A stretch of 64,000 nucleotides of DNA from QQWI01 sp964522015 (lineage in GTDB: Bacteria; Bacillota; Clostridia; Peptostreptococcales; Acidaminobacteraceae): assembly GCA_964522015.1 (NCBI GenBank), contig CAZFST010000001.1, positions 124,001 to 188,000 on the forward strand. Reading direction: 5' to 3'. Positions 25,848-33,737 of the stretch are shown piece after piece; the stretch's first letter is position 1; each line of letters starts with the position of its first letter. Under the pieces are notes generated by a model. The model had not been told where the DNA came from, searched no databases, and saw only the letters and a list, made by a program, of their open reading frames with translations. Made by a program: the position numbers and the translations under genes.

Positions 25848-27305
25848 TTAATGTTCTTTAACAAATTGATACAGTTCGTGGACGTCTAAGTCATACTCAA
25901 TATGATTAAGTGCGATGAGATATTCATCCCTTAACGCATACCGATCTGAACTTTCATCAGTGATAAAAAGATGATCAATGATTGAACTGGATATTCTTAT
26001 TGAGTCATGGATGCTTGCGCTGTGTAAGGTTGCTTTGATTTTTGTGTGATTGCCATTGGCGGAGTATAGGTTACCATCTCTTACAACGTGAATTTGGGGT
26101 GACAATAACATAAAAATCAGTCTAGTCACGCTGACAGGGCTACCACCGGCTACTTGCAATGAGCTAAATGTCACACTATGGACCTTGGGGGGTTGCACGT
26201 AAAATGTAACAGCTCCATAGCCTATGTTTGCATATTCAAGAAGTGGTGAATTTTGTTGTATCTTCTGTTCTTTACTTGAAAAGTCAATCATCATATTAAA
26301 GTCATCACGAAAATCAGCCTTCATCACAATAAAATAAAGCAATAGTTCGTAGAAGAACTTATAATCAACATAGGATTTGCTTAATAAAGCTTCTTTAGTT
26401 GGCCCAGTGTTCCTGAATATTCTTTTGTGCCAGGATGAAGCATACATACGGTCGAGAAGAAGGTGCACTCTATCAATGGATTTAATCAATCGACGGGGGT
26501 TAGTGAGTTCTAAGGCGTTGATCAATCGAATGAATTCGTTGGCATTGATCGTATCAGTACTATCATCTTTTGTAATGGATCTAATATAATTTGAGACGTT
26601 GATTGTGGCTGGTAGCAGATATGAAAAATCGGATAACTTCTCAAGGAGGGACTCAGGGTTATAATTGAGATTGTGATTGTGATTGTCATACAAGCCTTGG
26701 ATTAAAGTATCTTTATCAATGGTAAACATGAACTTCAGGTTTTCATGACTTGTAAAGAAGTTCTTGATTAATGATAAAAAATTAATCGTCTTTTGGGGGT
26801 GACAACTATCTAAGTCATCTATCACAACGTACAATGGATTTTTAGTGATGGTCAAAGTCGTTGCAATTTGGGTAAATACTGTCTTTAATAACTTAATGGT
26901 TTTTGGATTGGCATTGCCCTCTTCAATGGAGTGGATGATTTTTGTTATTTCGCTGACGGCGGTGGAAAAATCTTCTGAAATGGGACTTGTTCGCTCATGG
27001 TGGTCGGAGAGGAAATCAAATAGGGCTATAGAAAGGTTTTGGGAGAAGGAATATTGTCGAGCATCAAAGATAATCACATCAGCCATAGATTTGTCAACAT
27101 GGTCTTTTATATAATGTACCAGTGTTGTTTTACCGTAGCCTCGTGGACCATTCAGAGAAATGATTTGCTTATCCCTTAGTAAGGCTCTATCATGTATTAG
27201 ATTGAGTATGGCATTGCCAATTACTCCAGTGTCAAATAAATCTTGGTCCCCGTGGATGTCGTAATTTTTTGAACCGTTTCTTAGCGATATGCCTTGTTTA
27301 AACAT
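25848..27305 (-). CDS. KAP family P-loop NTPase
   Basis: A 485-residue STAND-like NTPase of the KAP family. Walker A is LNGPRGYGKTTL (about 48-58), Walker B is YVVIDDLDSCHP, and KFMFTIDKD follows as the sensor strand. Unlike the best known KAP members it has no obvious membrane helices inserted in the NTPase. The C-terminal 180 residues are of unknown fold. The start ATG has AAAGGAG 7 bases upstream. It lies 37 bases upstream of the GT2 gene on the same strand and may head that operon. KAP NTPases include anti-phage and signalling proteins; the role here is not known. Confidence 0.82.
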   Translation of the reverse strand: MFKQGISLRNGSKNYDIHGDQDLFDTGVIGNAILNLIHDRALLRDKQIISLNGPRGYGKTTLVHYIKDHVDKSMADVIIFDARQYSFSQNLSIALFDFLSDHHERTSPISEDFSTAVSEITKIIHSIEEGNANPKTIKLLKTVFTQIATTLTITKNPLYVVIDDLDSCHPQKTINFLSLIKNFFTSHENLKFMFTIDKDTLIQGLYDNHNHNLNYNPESLLEKLSDFSYLLPATINVSNYIRSITKDDSTDTINANEFIRLINALELTNPRRLIKSIDRVHLLLDRMYASSWHKRIFRNTGPTKEALLSKSYVDYKFFYELLLYFIVMKADFRDDFNMMIDFSSKEQKIQQNSPLLEYANIGYGAVTFYVQPPKVHSVTFSSLQVAGGSPVSVTRLIFMLLSPQIHVVRDGNLYSANGNHTKIKATLHSASIHDSIRISSSIIDHLFITDESSDRYALRDEYLIALNHIEYDLDVHELYQFVKEH

Positions 27306-27436
27306 ACAGATCTCCTTTGCAATGTTCTATGTAACCTGTTCATATCCAATAATAGGCGTAATAAACATTAAAAAAACATCTGAGAACTGCGGGGATGATC
27401 AATAGCTTAAATATTTTTAAGTATCGGCAATAAAGC

Positions 27437-27464
27437 AAAAAAAAGAAGCCAATCAGCTTCTTTT
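27437..27464 (-). terminator. Intrinsic terminator (distal of tandem pair)
   Basis: On the minus strand AAAAGAAGC...GCTTCTTTTTTTT: a 9-base stem with short loop and long T-run. It is the second of two near-identical terminators after the coiled-coil gene. Confidence 0.85.
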
Positions 27465-27474
27465 GAAACGAACT

Positions 27475-27499
27475 AAAAAGAAGCCATTGGGCTTCTTTT
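27475..27499 (-). terminator. Intrinsic terminator (proximal of tandem pair)
   Basis: On the minus strand AAAAGAAGCCC and GGCTTCTTTTT form a stem with a T-run, 14 bases after the stop of the coiled-coil gene. The stem is almost the same as that of the distal terminator. Confidence 0.85.
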
Positions 27500-27512
27500 G
27501 TTTGCTTACTGA

Positions 27513-27917
27513 CTAGTTATCGTCAGAATTGTCTTCAGTTTCTGATTCAATCTCATATACATCATCGGGGGCGAGTTTTGTTTCTTTAGGGGAATCAGCA
27601 TAGGTTTGATTGATTTGAATCAATTTGTCATCGGTTTCTTGTTTGATTCTTTCAAGCTCTTGTTCCTTTGCAGCGATATCAGCATCGCATTTAGCCAGTG
27701 AAATAAGTTCTTCGTTGATAACGTTTAAACTAAAATCCTGAGGGCTTGTTTCGTAAACTTTCTTGCCAACCTTTAAGAACAGATCTGTTTTAGCTTTGTT
27801 CAATGAACTAATTTCACTTTTTACTTTTGTGACATCGATAGCAGATGAAGATTTTGCAGTGATGACTTTGGCACTTTTGTCAATGGTTTGTTTGAGTTTT
27901 CCGAAAAAATCTGACAT
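27513..27917 (-). CDS. Small coiled-coil protein of unknown function
   Basis: A 134-residue acidic cytoplasmic protein. Residues about 28-50 and 70-110 have the heptad pattern of coiled coils (LISLAKCDADIAAKEQELER), and the last 25 residues are strongly acidic (ESETEDNSDDN). Proteins of this size and pattern are frequent in Clostridia, often beside zinc-ribbon proteins. No function is known. The start has AAGGAGG 6 bases upstream. It is followed by two terminators, so it is a single-gene unit. Confidence 0.7.
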   Translation of the reverse strand: MSDFFGKLKQTIDKSAKVITAKSSSAIDVTKVKSEISSLNKAKTDLFLKVGKKVYETSPQDFSLNVINEELISLAKCDADIAAKEQELERIKQETDDKLIQINQTYADSPKETKLAPDDVYEIESETEDNSDDN

Positions 27918-28083
27918 AATTGACCTCCTTATTTTTTTTAGTGTTTGAGCATGAATTTACTTGATCCCATTTCTGAAAAAGGGGATTTATCTACTCAAAT
28001 CAACTAAAATAGTCATTTATAGTATACGCTTTTTTTGAGAAAATAAACAACTTTCTTTAACACAAATGCAACCAAATTGTAAC

Positions 28084-28112
28084 TTGTAAAATCCCAAAAT
28101 GACGTGTATTAT
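28084..28112 (+). promoter_or_regulatory. Promoter of the 38-residue peptide gene
   Basis: TTGTAA (28084-28089), a 17-base spacer and TATTAT (28107-28112) make a good housekeeping promoter. The leader of about 60 bases holds two 11-base direct repeats (CAGGAAAACAA at 28118 and 28131) and a small hairpin GACCT-GTCT-AGGTC (28152-28165) just before the ribosome-binding site. Confidence 0.6.
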
Positions 28113-28181
28113 GAAAACAGGAAAACAATTCAGGAAAACAACCTGATTACAGACCTGTCTAGGTCAAAGAAGGAGCAAGTT

Positions 28182-28298
28182 ATGAAGTCAGTTATGAATT
28201 TTTTAAGTATGTTTGTGGTTTCGGCTACAACCCTATCTGGTTACGCAGTTGTAACTAATTCAACGGATGTTAAAGCTATATGCAAAACAGTCCGCTAA
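28182..28298 (+). CDS. 38-residue hydrophobic peptide
   Basis: A short frame with a good AAGGAG site 6 bases before its ATG, its own promoter and a terminator about 28 bases after the stop. The peptide has a basic start, a hydrophobic stretch (FLSMFVVSATTLSGYAVV, about residues 7-24) and a polar, basic tail with one Cys (AICKTVR). It could be a small membrane protein, a secreted peptide or the mRNA of a regulatory RNA. It is convergent with the BusR-like gene. I do not recognise it; translation is inferred from the signals only. Confidence 0.55.
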   Translation: MKSVMNFLSMFVVSATTLSGYAVVTNSTDVKAICKTVR

Positions 28299-28325
28299 TT
28301 AGAAGGATTAGAAATTCAACACATT

Positions 28326-28360
28326 AAAGCCCTGACCGTGTAAATCACAGTTGGGGCTTT
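28326..28360. terminator. Terminator between peptide gene and BusR-like gene
   Basis: AAAGCCC (28326-28332) pairs with GGGCTTT (28354-28360), with an inner GTG/CAC stem, followed by TTAT. It abuts the stop codon of the convergent regulator. Confidence 0.7.
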
Positions 28361-29010
28361 TATGCATTTACAAAACGATTGACCTGCTCGGTGTTGTCAT
28401 GAGCATTTCCAACATATAGAATGATATCGTTTTCAACAAAGACAAGCTTTGGCCCTGGAGAAAGAAAGAGATTCCCCAATCGGTTTATGCCTATAATTGT
28501 TGATCCAGTATGTTCCCAAAACCGAACCTCACCAATGGTTTTGCCTACGATATGGGAATGGGGCTCTATCTTGGTCTCTAAGGGATAGATAATCCCTATA
28601 TTCCTCAACAGCATGGCCTGTTCAATCACCGTATCTACTTTTTCGAAGATTTCTTGATCGATTTGTGCCTTCTTATCTGCTAGGGAACGTATGTCCTCAC
28701 GAAGGGTCAATATTTTATCTTTTGCTTTGTTTTCCCGTACATAAGTATTTGCTGCCTTAATTGAAATGACAAGTATACCTTTTTTATCAATGACATCTAC
28801 CACCCCAAATTCTTCTAGCTGTTTGACAGCCTTACGGATGGTTTCCGAAGAAACATTGTATTTGCTTGATAGTGTGGAACGGCCCATAATGGTATCGCCC
28901 ACTGCCCATTCGCCATTGACGATGCGATAAGCAATATCAACAGCAATTTTTTCGTAACGAGCTATTTTATCGGTGCCGATAGTGGGATCTAAGGCTGCTT
29001 TAGCTTTCAT
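28360..29010 (-). CDS. GntR-type regulator with C-terminal RCK_C (TrkA-C) domain, BusR-like
   Basis: A 216-residue regulator. The N-terminal winged helix (about 15-80) has the GntR pattern: YEKIAVDIAYRIVNGEW, then LSSKYNVSSETIRKAVKQLEEFG. A coiled-coil linker (about 95-130) leads to an RCK_C domain (about 135-215, with KTIGEVRFWEHTG and FVENDIILYVGN). This order matches BusR, which represses an osmolyte importer when the RCK_C domain binds cyclic di-AMP. A c-di-AMP-responsive role is inferred from the domain order. No busAB-like transporter is adjacent; it is probably a single gene. Its targets may include the nearby peptide gene or lie elsewhere. Confidence 0.85.
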   Translation of the reverse strand: MKAKAALDPTIGTDKIARYEKIAVDIAYRIVNGEWAVGDTIMGRSTLSSKYNVSSETIRKAVKQLEEFGVVDVIDKKGILVISIKAANTYVRENKAKDKILTLREDIRSLADKKAQIDQEIFEKVDTVIEQAMLLRNIGIIYPLETKIEPHSHIVGKTIGEVRFWEHTGSTIIGINRLGNLFLSPGPKLVFVENDIILYVGNAHDNTEQVNRFVNA

Positions 29011-29218
29011 TTGGTATTCCTCTCGAGTTATAGTCTATCCTTATTTTAACGGATTGTCATGGAAGATACAATCTGCTTTTCTTGAATTCGCGATTAGATT
29101 ACAACAAAAATTCCGTGTTGTGTGCTAAAATAAATGGCAGTCGGATTAGCAATGAATAGATGTAAAATAGACCACAAAAATCCTACGACAGCCTAAAAAA
29201 TACTACTGGGAGCATATT

Positions 29219-30340
29219 TTGAATACTTATGACACAAATCTATTGAACAATTATCAATTGGGAAGTTCCCAATTGACATCTAAAAAAAAGGTGCTAGTTG
29301 CGATGAGCGGTGGGGTTGATAGCTCATTAGCAGCGGCCCTGTTAGTTGAAGCGGGATATCAAGTGGCAGGTGTCACCCTGGACTTATTTGAACATCAGAG
29401 TCCACAAGTTATTGAAGATGCACAGGCCGTATGCAGTGTGCTTGGCATCTCACACCAGGTGGTTAATCTCCATGACCTTTTCAAAAAAAACGTGATGGAT
29501 GGCTTTACAAATGCTTATCTTGCTGGCCACACACCTAACCCTTGCATGCTTTGTAATCAAAATATAAAGTTTGGGGCCTTATATCAAATTATGTTGGAAC
29601 AGGGATTTGACTATCTAGCAACCGGCCATTACGCCATCGTTGAAAAAAATGCACATTATTTCAGGCTTAAACGTGGACATGCTGATCGCAAAGACCAAGC
29701 TTATTTTCTGCACCAGCTTAAACAGGACCAGTTGGCTCATTTGATTTTTCCTCTTGGACGCTTTGGTGACAAGTCAGAGATTCGTGATCTAGCCGTCAAG
29801 CACCACTTGCCAGTGGCGCACAAAAGAGACAGCGATGGTATTTGTTTTGCTCATGGTGCAAATTACAGGGACTACTTAAAACAAAACATCAGAGATGCCA
29901 ATTATTCAGGTGAAATCAGAACCCTTCCAAGTAAAACTAATCCTGGTGATTCTGGAGAAGTATTAGGCACACATACGGGTTACTTCAATTTTACAATTGG
30001 TCAAAAGCGTCAAATGGGCATCACGCTAGAAAAGAACCAATGCGTGGTTGCCATTGACCCAATAACAAAAGTTGTCTGGATTGGGGAAGAGAGCGACTGT
30101 TATGCTTCGAGTCTTCAGATGGTTGATGCTTCTTGGATAGAACCCATAGTAGAGGGACAAATATACGATGTAAAACTCTTTAATTGGGGCTACACGCTAA
30201 AAGCATCCCTCTATCAGATAGGGGATGCTTTCAAGGTTGTGTTCAGTGAGCCCGTAAGGGCCATTGCGCCAGGTCAATACTTGGTGGTTTACCAAGGTGA
30301 TTATGTACTTGGCGGGGGCGTCATAAATCTGGACCGCTGA
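29219..30340 (+). CDS. mnmA: tRNA-specific 2-thiouridylase
   Basis: A 373-residue enzyme that makes 2-thiouridine at position 34 of Lys, Glu and Gln tRNAs. The ATP P-loop is VAMSGGVDSS. The catalytic Cys pair lies in NPCMLCNQNIKFG and DGICFA, as in MnmA; ATGHYA and DQAYFLHQL are also conserved. The C-terminal beta-barrel carries FTIGQKRQMGI and a VRAIAPGQ motif. The start is TTG at 29219 with GGGAG 6 bases before; no ATG fits the length. It is a single gene, with its last codons duplicated just after the stop. Confidence 0.93.
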   Translation: MNTYDTNLLNNYQLGSSQLTSKKKVLVAMSGGVDSSLAAALLVEAGYQVAGVTLDLFEHQSPQVIEDAQAVCSVLGISHQVVNLHDLFKKNVMDGFTNAYLAGHTPNPCMLCNQNIKFGALYQIMLEQGFDYLATGHYAIVEKNAHYFRLKRGHADRKDQAYFLHQLKQDQLAHLIFPLGRFGDKSEIRDLAVKHHLPVAHKRDSDGICFAHGANYRDYLKQNIRDANYSGEIRTLPSKTNPGDSGEVLGTHTGYFNFTIGQKRQMGITLEKNQCVVAIDPITKVVWIGEESDCYASSLQMVDASWIEPIVEGQIYDVKLFNWGYTLKASLYQIGDAFKVVFSEPVRAIAPGQYLVVYQGDYVLGGGVINLDR

Positions 30341-30371
30341 CTGGTGGTGTGGCAGTAAATCTGGACCGCTG
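30324..30371. repeat. 16-base direct repeat at the end of mnmA
   Basis: TAAATCTGGACCGCTG occurs at 30324-30339, covering the last codons of mnmA, and again at 30356-30371. It looks like a short segment duplication and leaves the reading frame intact. Confidence 0.8.
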
Positions 30372-30375
30372 TTTG

Positions 30376-30591
30376 TTAGGCTTTAGCGAATTTTTTAATG
30401 GCAACGCCAGCTAAGACTAGGCAAGCGACAAATACGATCAGCGGAAATAAAAGTGCGATGGTTGTTGAGATTAAGAACAACGAAATAATAAAAGCAACAA
30501 CGCCCAGTGCACATTTCAGAGAAAATGCAGTTACTTTAAATGTAGCTCTAATCACAAGGATTAGAAGTATCATACCAATAATTAGTCCCAT
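30376..30591 (-). CDS. Small two-helix membrane protein
   Basis: A 71-residue protein made of hydrophobic stretches (about 2-16, 25-45, 48-66) separated by basic residues, with a basic tail (KKFAKA). No conserved motif is recognised. The start has a strong AGGAGG site 6 bases upstream, which supports a real gene. It lies between mnmA (convergent) and the MFS transporter (same strand). Function unknown. Confidence 0.65.
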   Translation of the reverse strand: MGLIIGMILLILVIRATFKVTAFSLKCALGVVAFIISLFLISTTIALLFPLIVFVACLVLAGVAIKKFAKA

Positions 30592-30693
30592 AAAAACCTC
30601 CTAAGATAAGTGTTTGGCCTGCTGTGGCCTTTTGTATAATCTCATTCTACGGGGGTTTCTTTACAAATGCATGGGGGACAGATTAGAAAAGGG

Positions 30694-31902
30694 TTAAACC
30701 TCTCTGAGGGACTGTTTGGGCTCATGGATGCGGTACGCGACATATACGTTGATTAAGGAGAGGGCCGCCGTAATGTAGAAGACATACTGAGGCCCTATGG
30801 TGACCCAAACCAACCCGCCAAGGTACGCAATGATAATCGAGACAAAATGATCTAGACTTTGCCCTAGAGAAAGAGTTGGTGTGACATCAGAATCCACAAC
30901 TGCAATTTGCTTTAAGTAGACCGTTCGAATAATGCCCATCTGAGTGCTCATGCGATCCGCAATAAAAATCCCGTAGGCAAGAAACAAGCCGATTCCAATC
31001 TTAGGAAGGCGCCCTGAAATAAAGCCAGCACAGACCAGCCCGTAGATGATGTAAATAATGATATAGGACCAAGCATCCGCAAAAAGCAGCTTTTTGACGC
31101 CGTATTTGTCAATCCATCTACCCAGGGCAGGGATAAAGAAGATGCCCGCAAAGGACCCAGCAATGGTGAGAAGGGATAGGGTGTCAGCTTTCTTATTCAA
31201 GAGGTCAATTAGTACCCAAGGGCCATAAACCAACATAATTTGTTTTTGCATACCATAGAGTATGACTAGTACATAGTAGTAATTGTAGGTCTTTCGGTAA
31301 ATAAAGCCACTGTTCTTTTTAGTGTTCCCGGGCCATTTTGTCATTTTGTCCAGGGGAATCAAGAGGAGGACAACCACACCAAATAGAATGCCAGCAAGGA
31401 CAAAGCTGAGCTTAAAAGGTTGATCAAAACGCATCCAACCATACTTGAAACCTAAAAAAGCGATGATGGCAGCCACCATCTGAAAGGCTGTAAAGAGGCC
31501 TTTGAATTGCCCAAGTCGTTTACCCAGTTTTTCGGGATCAGCCAGACGCATGCCAATGCTGTCTTGAAGGATAAAAAACATATGCATGCCCATGGAATTT
31601 AGCCAGACAAAGAAAATCATGAGCCCATAGGTAGGCGTGACAAAACCAAGGACAATGATGCCGATAAAACTTAAAACCTGGGCGATGATAGAGACCCGAA
31701 TATCATTCCAAAAGGCCAGTCCAGCAAGGATGAAAATCGTAATGATGCCAGGTATTTCCCTTGGAAACTCCAGTAAACCCCGCTGGTAAGCGCTGACTGC
31801 GTAGGCGTCTTTGAAGAAATTTGAAATGAGATTATTGGTGAGGCCAAGCCCCAATGCAGTAAACGCTAAGATGAGAAAATACAGCTTGGTTTCTTTCTTC
31901 AT
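30694..31902 (-). CDS. MFS family transporter
   Basis: About 402 residues with 12 predicted membrane helices. The cytoplasmic loop after TM2 and the central loop around PLDKMTKWPGNTKKN are basic, as in the major facilitator family. FAGIFFIPALGRWIDKYG is the second-half version of the family loop motif. The substrate is unknown. The ATG at 31902 is the likeliest start because the first helix follows directly; a TTG 15 codons earlier is possible, and neither has a strong ribosome-binding site. Single gene. Confidence 0.82.
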   Translation of the reverse strand: MKKETKLYFLILAFTALGLGLTNNLISNFFKDAYAVSAYQRGLLEFPREIPGIITIFILAGLAFWNDIRVSIIAQVLSFIGIIVLGFVTPTYGLMIFFVWLNSMGMHMFFILQDSIGMRLADPEKLGKRLGQFKGLFTAFQMVAAIIAFLGFKYGWMRFDQPFKLSFVLAGILFGVVVLLLIPLDKMTKWPGNTKKNSGFIYRKTYNYYYVLVILYGMQKQIMLVYGPWVLIDLLNKKADTLSLLTIAGSFAGIFFIPALGRWIDKYGVKKLLFADAWSYIIIYIIYGLVCAGFISGRLPKIGIGLFLAYGIFIADRMSTQMGIIRTVYLKQIAVVDSDVTPTLSLGQSLDHFVSIIIAYLGGLVWVTIGPQYVFYITAALSLINVYVAYRIHEPKQSLREV

Positions 31903-32098
31903 AATGTGGGGAACGCTCCGATCTGAAATTGCAAGGTGATGGGTCAATGGGCTGGAGATCTGGTGATTTGGTTACTTTATTGTATCAAGAAAAGCCCACA
32001 TGTGCTATGTTAAGTGGTTCTTTTTCAAAAAAACAATCCGCGACACGAAGGATTATGGTAGAATAGGATTATGTGAAGCTTATGGTAGGAGGCGAAAG

Positions 32099-33190
32099 AT
32101 GATTTGCGATGTTCTCTTTTTAACAGCATCATTTGGCAATGGTCATAATGCAGTCACCCACGCTTTATCAGAACGGTTTCGCGAACACATGCCAAGCGCA
32201 AATATTTGTGCTTGTGATATCATTGAGATGACAACACCGGTGCTTAAAAAGCCACTGAGTACTTCCTATGAATATCTCACAAGATTACGGCTGCCAATTT
32301 ACAATTCATTCTACAAAATCAGAAATCGAAAAGACCATAACGTTGATAATTTATTAGTACAGGGGTTTTATCATCAATTTGAAAAATTAGTGATGGCAAT
32401 GGAACCAGCAGTGATTGTTTCAGTGTTCCCGACCAGTTCACGGTTTGCCTCAATCTATAAGCAAACGTTTGCACCTACTGTGAAAATTGTAACAGTAATC
32501 ACGGATGTTGTGGCCAATTGGGAGTGGATTCATGCTGATACCGATCTGTACTGTGTCCCTGCAGGTGAGATAAGAGATGGTTTAATTAAAATGGGTGTTA
32601 ACACAGAACAAATCTTGATTACTGGGGTGCCTGTCAGCAAAAATTTCAATTCGAAAAATAACACAAATGATAAAAAGCAGCGTCATGTGCTCATTATGGC
32701 TTCTGCAGTAGGCAAATTACAAATTACTCAAAAAACCCTTTATCAGTTAGGTTGTTTGCCATACGCAATCACCCTAGTGGCTGGAACCAATGAGGCCTTC
32801 CTAGCTAAGCTGCAGCATATGCATGTGCCAGAAAACGTTAAAGTTCTAGGCTTTACAGATAGAATTAGCGAATTGATGGATCAATCGGATTTAGTGGTGA
32901 CTAAACCAGGGGGTGCAACGGTTTTTGAAGCGATTCAGTGTCAAGTTCCCATGTTGATTATGGCGTCAAACATCGCTCAAGAAAGTTGTAATATTGATTT
33001 TATAAAGGCCCATGGCTTAGGTGATACAATTGAATCTTCTAAAGATCTTGGGGTTAAAATAGATACCATGATGGCGGATGTATCTGGACTTGCAGACATG
33101 AGTCAGCGAATGGCCCTACTAAAATCTGATTTTGAGCTGACAACGGCACTGGATATGATTAAAACTTGGGTTTCTCGAAAAAAACTATAA
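32099..33190 (+). CDS. MGDG-synthase/UgtP-type glycosyltransferase
   Basis: A 363-residue GT-B enzyme related to processive diacylglycerol glucosyltransferase and monogalactosyl diacylglycerol synthase. The N-terminal TASFGNGHNAVTHAL is the family GxGH motif that contacts the lipid acceptor. The C-terminal donor site is VTKPGGATVFEAIQCQVP. The product would be a glycosyl-diacylglycerol, a membrane lipid or teichoic acid anchor. The start at 32099 has AGGAGG 7 bases upstream; the frame open to 32000 is not used. A single gene, 76 bases before msrC. Confidence 0.87.
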   Translation: MICDVLFLTASFGNGHNAVTHALSERFREHMPSANICACDIIEMTTPVLKKPLSTSYEYLTRLRLPIYNSFYKIRNRKDHNVDNLLVQGFYHQFEKLVMAMEPAVIVSVFPTSSRFASIYKQTFAPTVKIVTVITDVVANWEWIHADTDLYCVPAGEIRDGLIKMGVNTEQILITGVPVSKNFNSKNNTNDKKQRHVLIMASAVGKLQITQKTLYQLGCLPYAITLVAGTNEAFLAKLQHMHVPENVKVLGFTDRISELMDQSDLVVTKPGGATVFEAIQCQVPMLIMASNIAQESCNIDFIKAHGLGDTIESSKDLGVKIDTMMADVSGLADMSQRMALLKSDFELTTALDMIKTWVSRKKL

Positions 33191-33266
33191 ATTCCAATCG
33201 TAACCATTTGCTATTCCAAGAGAGAAGCACTACATTTATAACAAAATATTGCTCAAGGAGATTAAC

Positions 33267-33737
33267 ATGAAAAAAGAAGTATATCAAAAGTTGGTTAAAC
33301 GGGTTGAATCGCAGATTGCCAACGAAAGGGATTGGCTTGCAAATCTCAGCAACTGCGCTCAACTATTTGGTATTTTGGTGCCAGATGTTAATTGGATTGG
33401 TTTCTATTTAAACCGTGGTGATGAACTCATACTCGGTCCTTTCTCTGGTAATCCAGCGGTGACCAGAATTGCCATCGGAAAAGGAGTTTGCGGCAGTGCA
33501 GCGCAGCAGGGAACAACGATAATCGTACCAAACGTCCACGAGTTTCCCGGACACATTGTATGTGACATTATTTCGCAAAGTGAGATCGTTATCCCGTTTT
33601 ATGATGGTGACAGACTCCTAGGCGTTTTAGATGTAGATAGTCCAACGCTTCAAAGGTTTGATCAAGATGATCACGAAGGTTTAGAGGCCGTATTAGCGGC
33701 TCTTGTAAAGGGTACAGATTGGGAGGCATTTAAATGA
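33267..33737 (+). CDS. msrC: Free methionine-(R)-sulfoxide reductase (GAF domain)
   Basis: A 156-residue protein made of one GAF domain. The signature is present: NWIGFYL near the N-terminus, GKGVCGSAA and VHEFPGHIVCD, which place two of the reactive Cys residues. The family reduces free L-methionine-R-sulfoxide with thioredoxin. The start at 33267 has AAGGAG 7 bases upstream. Its stop overlaps the pepD start by 4 bases, so repair of free methionine and dipeptide breakdown are translationally linked. Confidence 0.9.
   Translation: MKKEVYQKLVKRVESQIANERDWLANLSNCAQLFGILVPDVNWIGFYLNRGDELILGPFSGNPAVTRIAIGKGVCGSAAQQGTTIIVPNVHEFPGHIVCDIISQSEIVIPFYDGDRLLGVLDVDSPTLQRFDQDDHEGLEAVLAALVKGTDWEAFK

Noticed and set aside
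28182..28298. 38-residue peptide as an AgrD-type cyclic lactone autoinducer precursor
   Set aside because: The single Cys sits 5 residues from the end with no acidic C-terminal tail for AgrB processing, and no agrB, agrC or agrA lies near.
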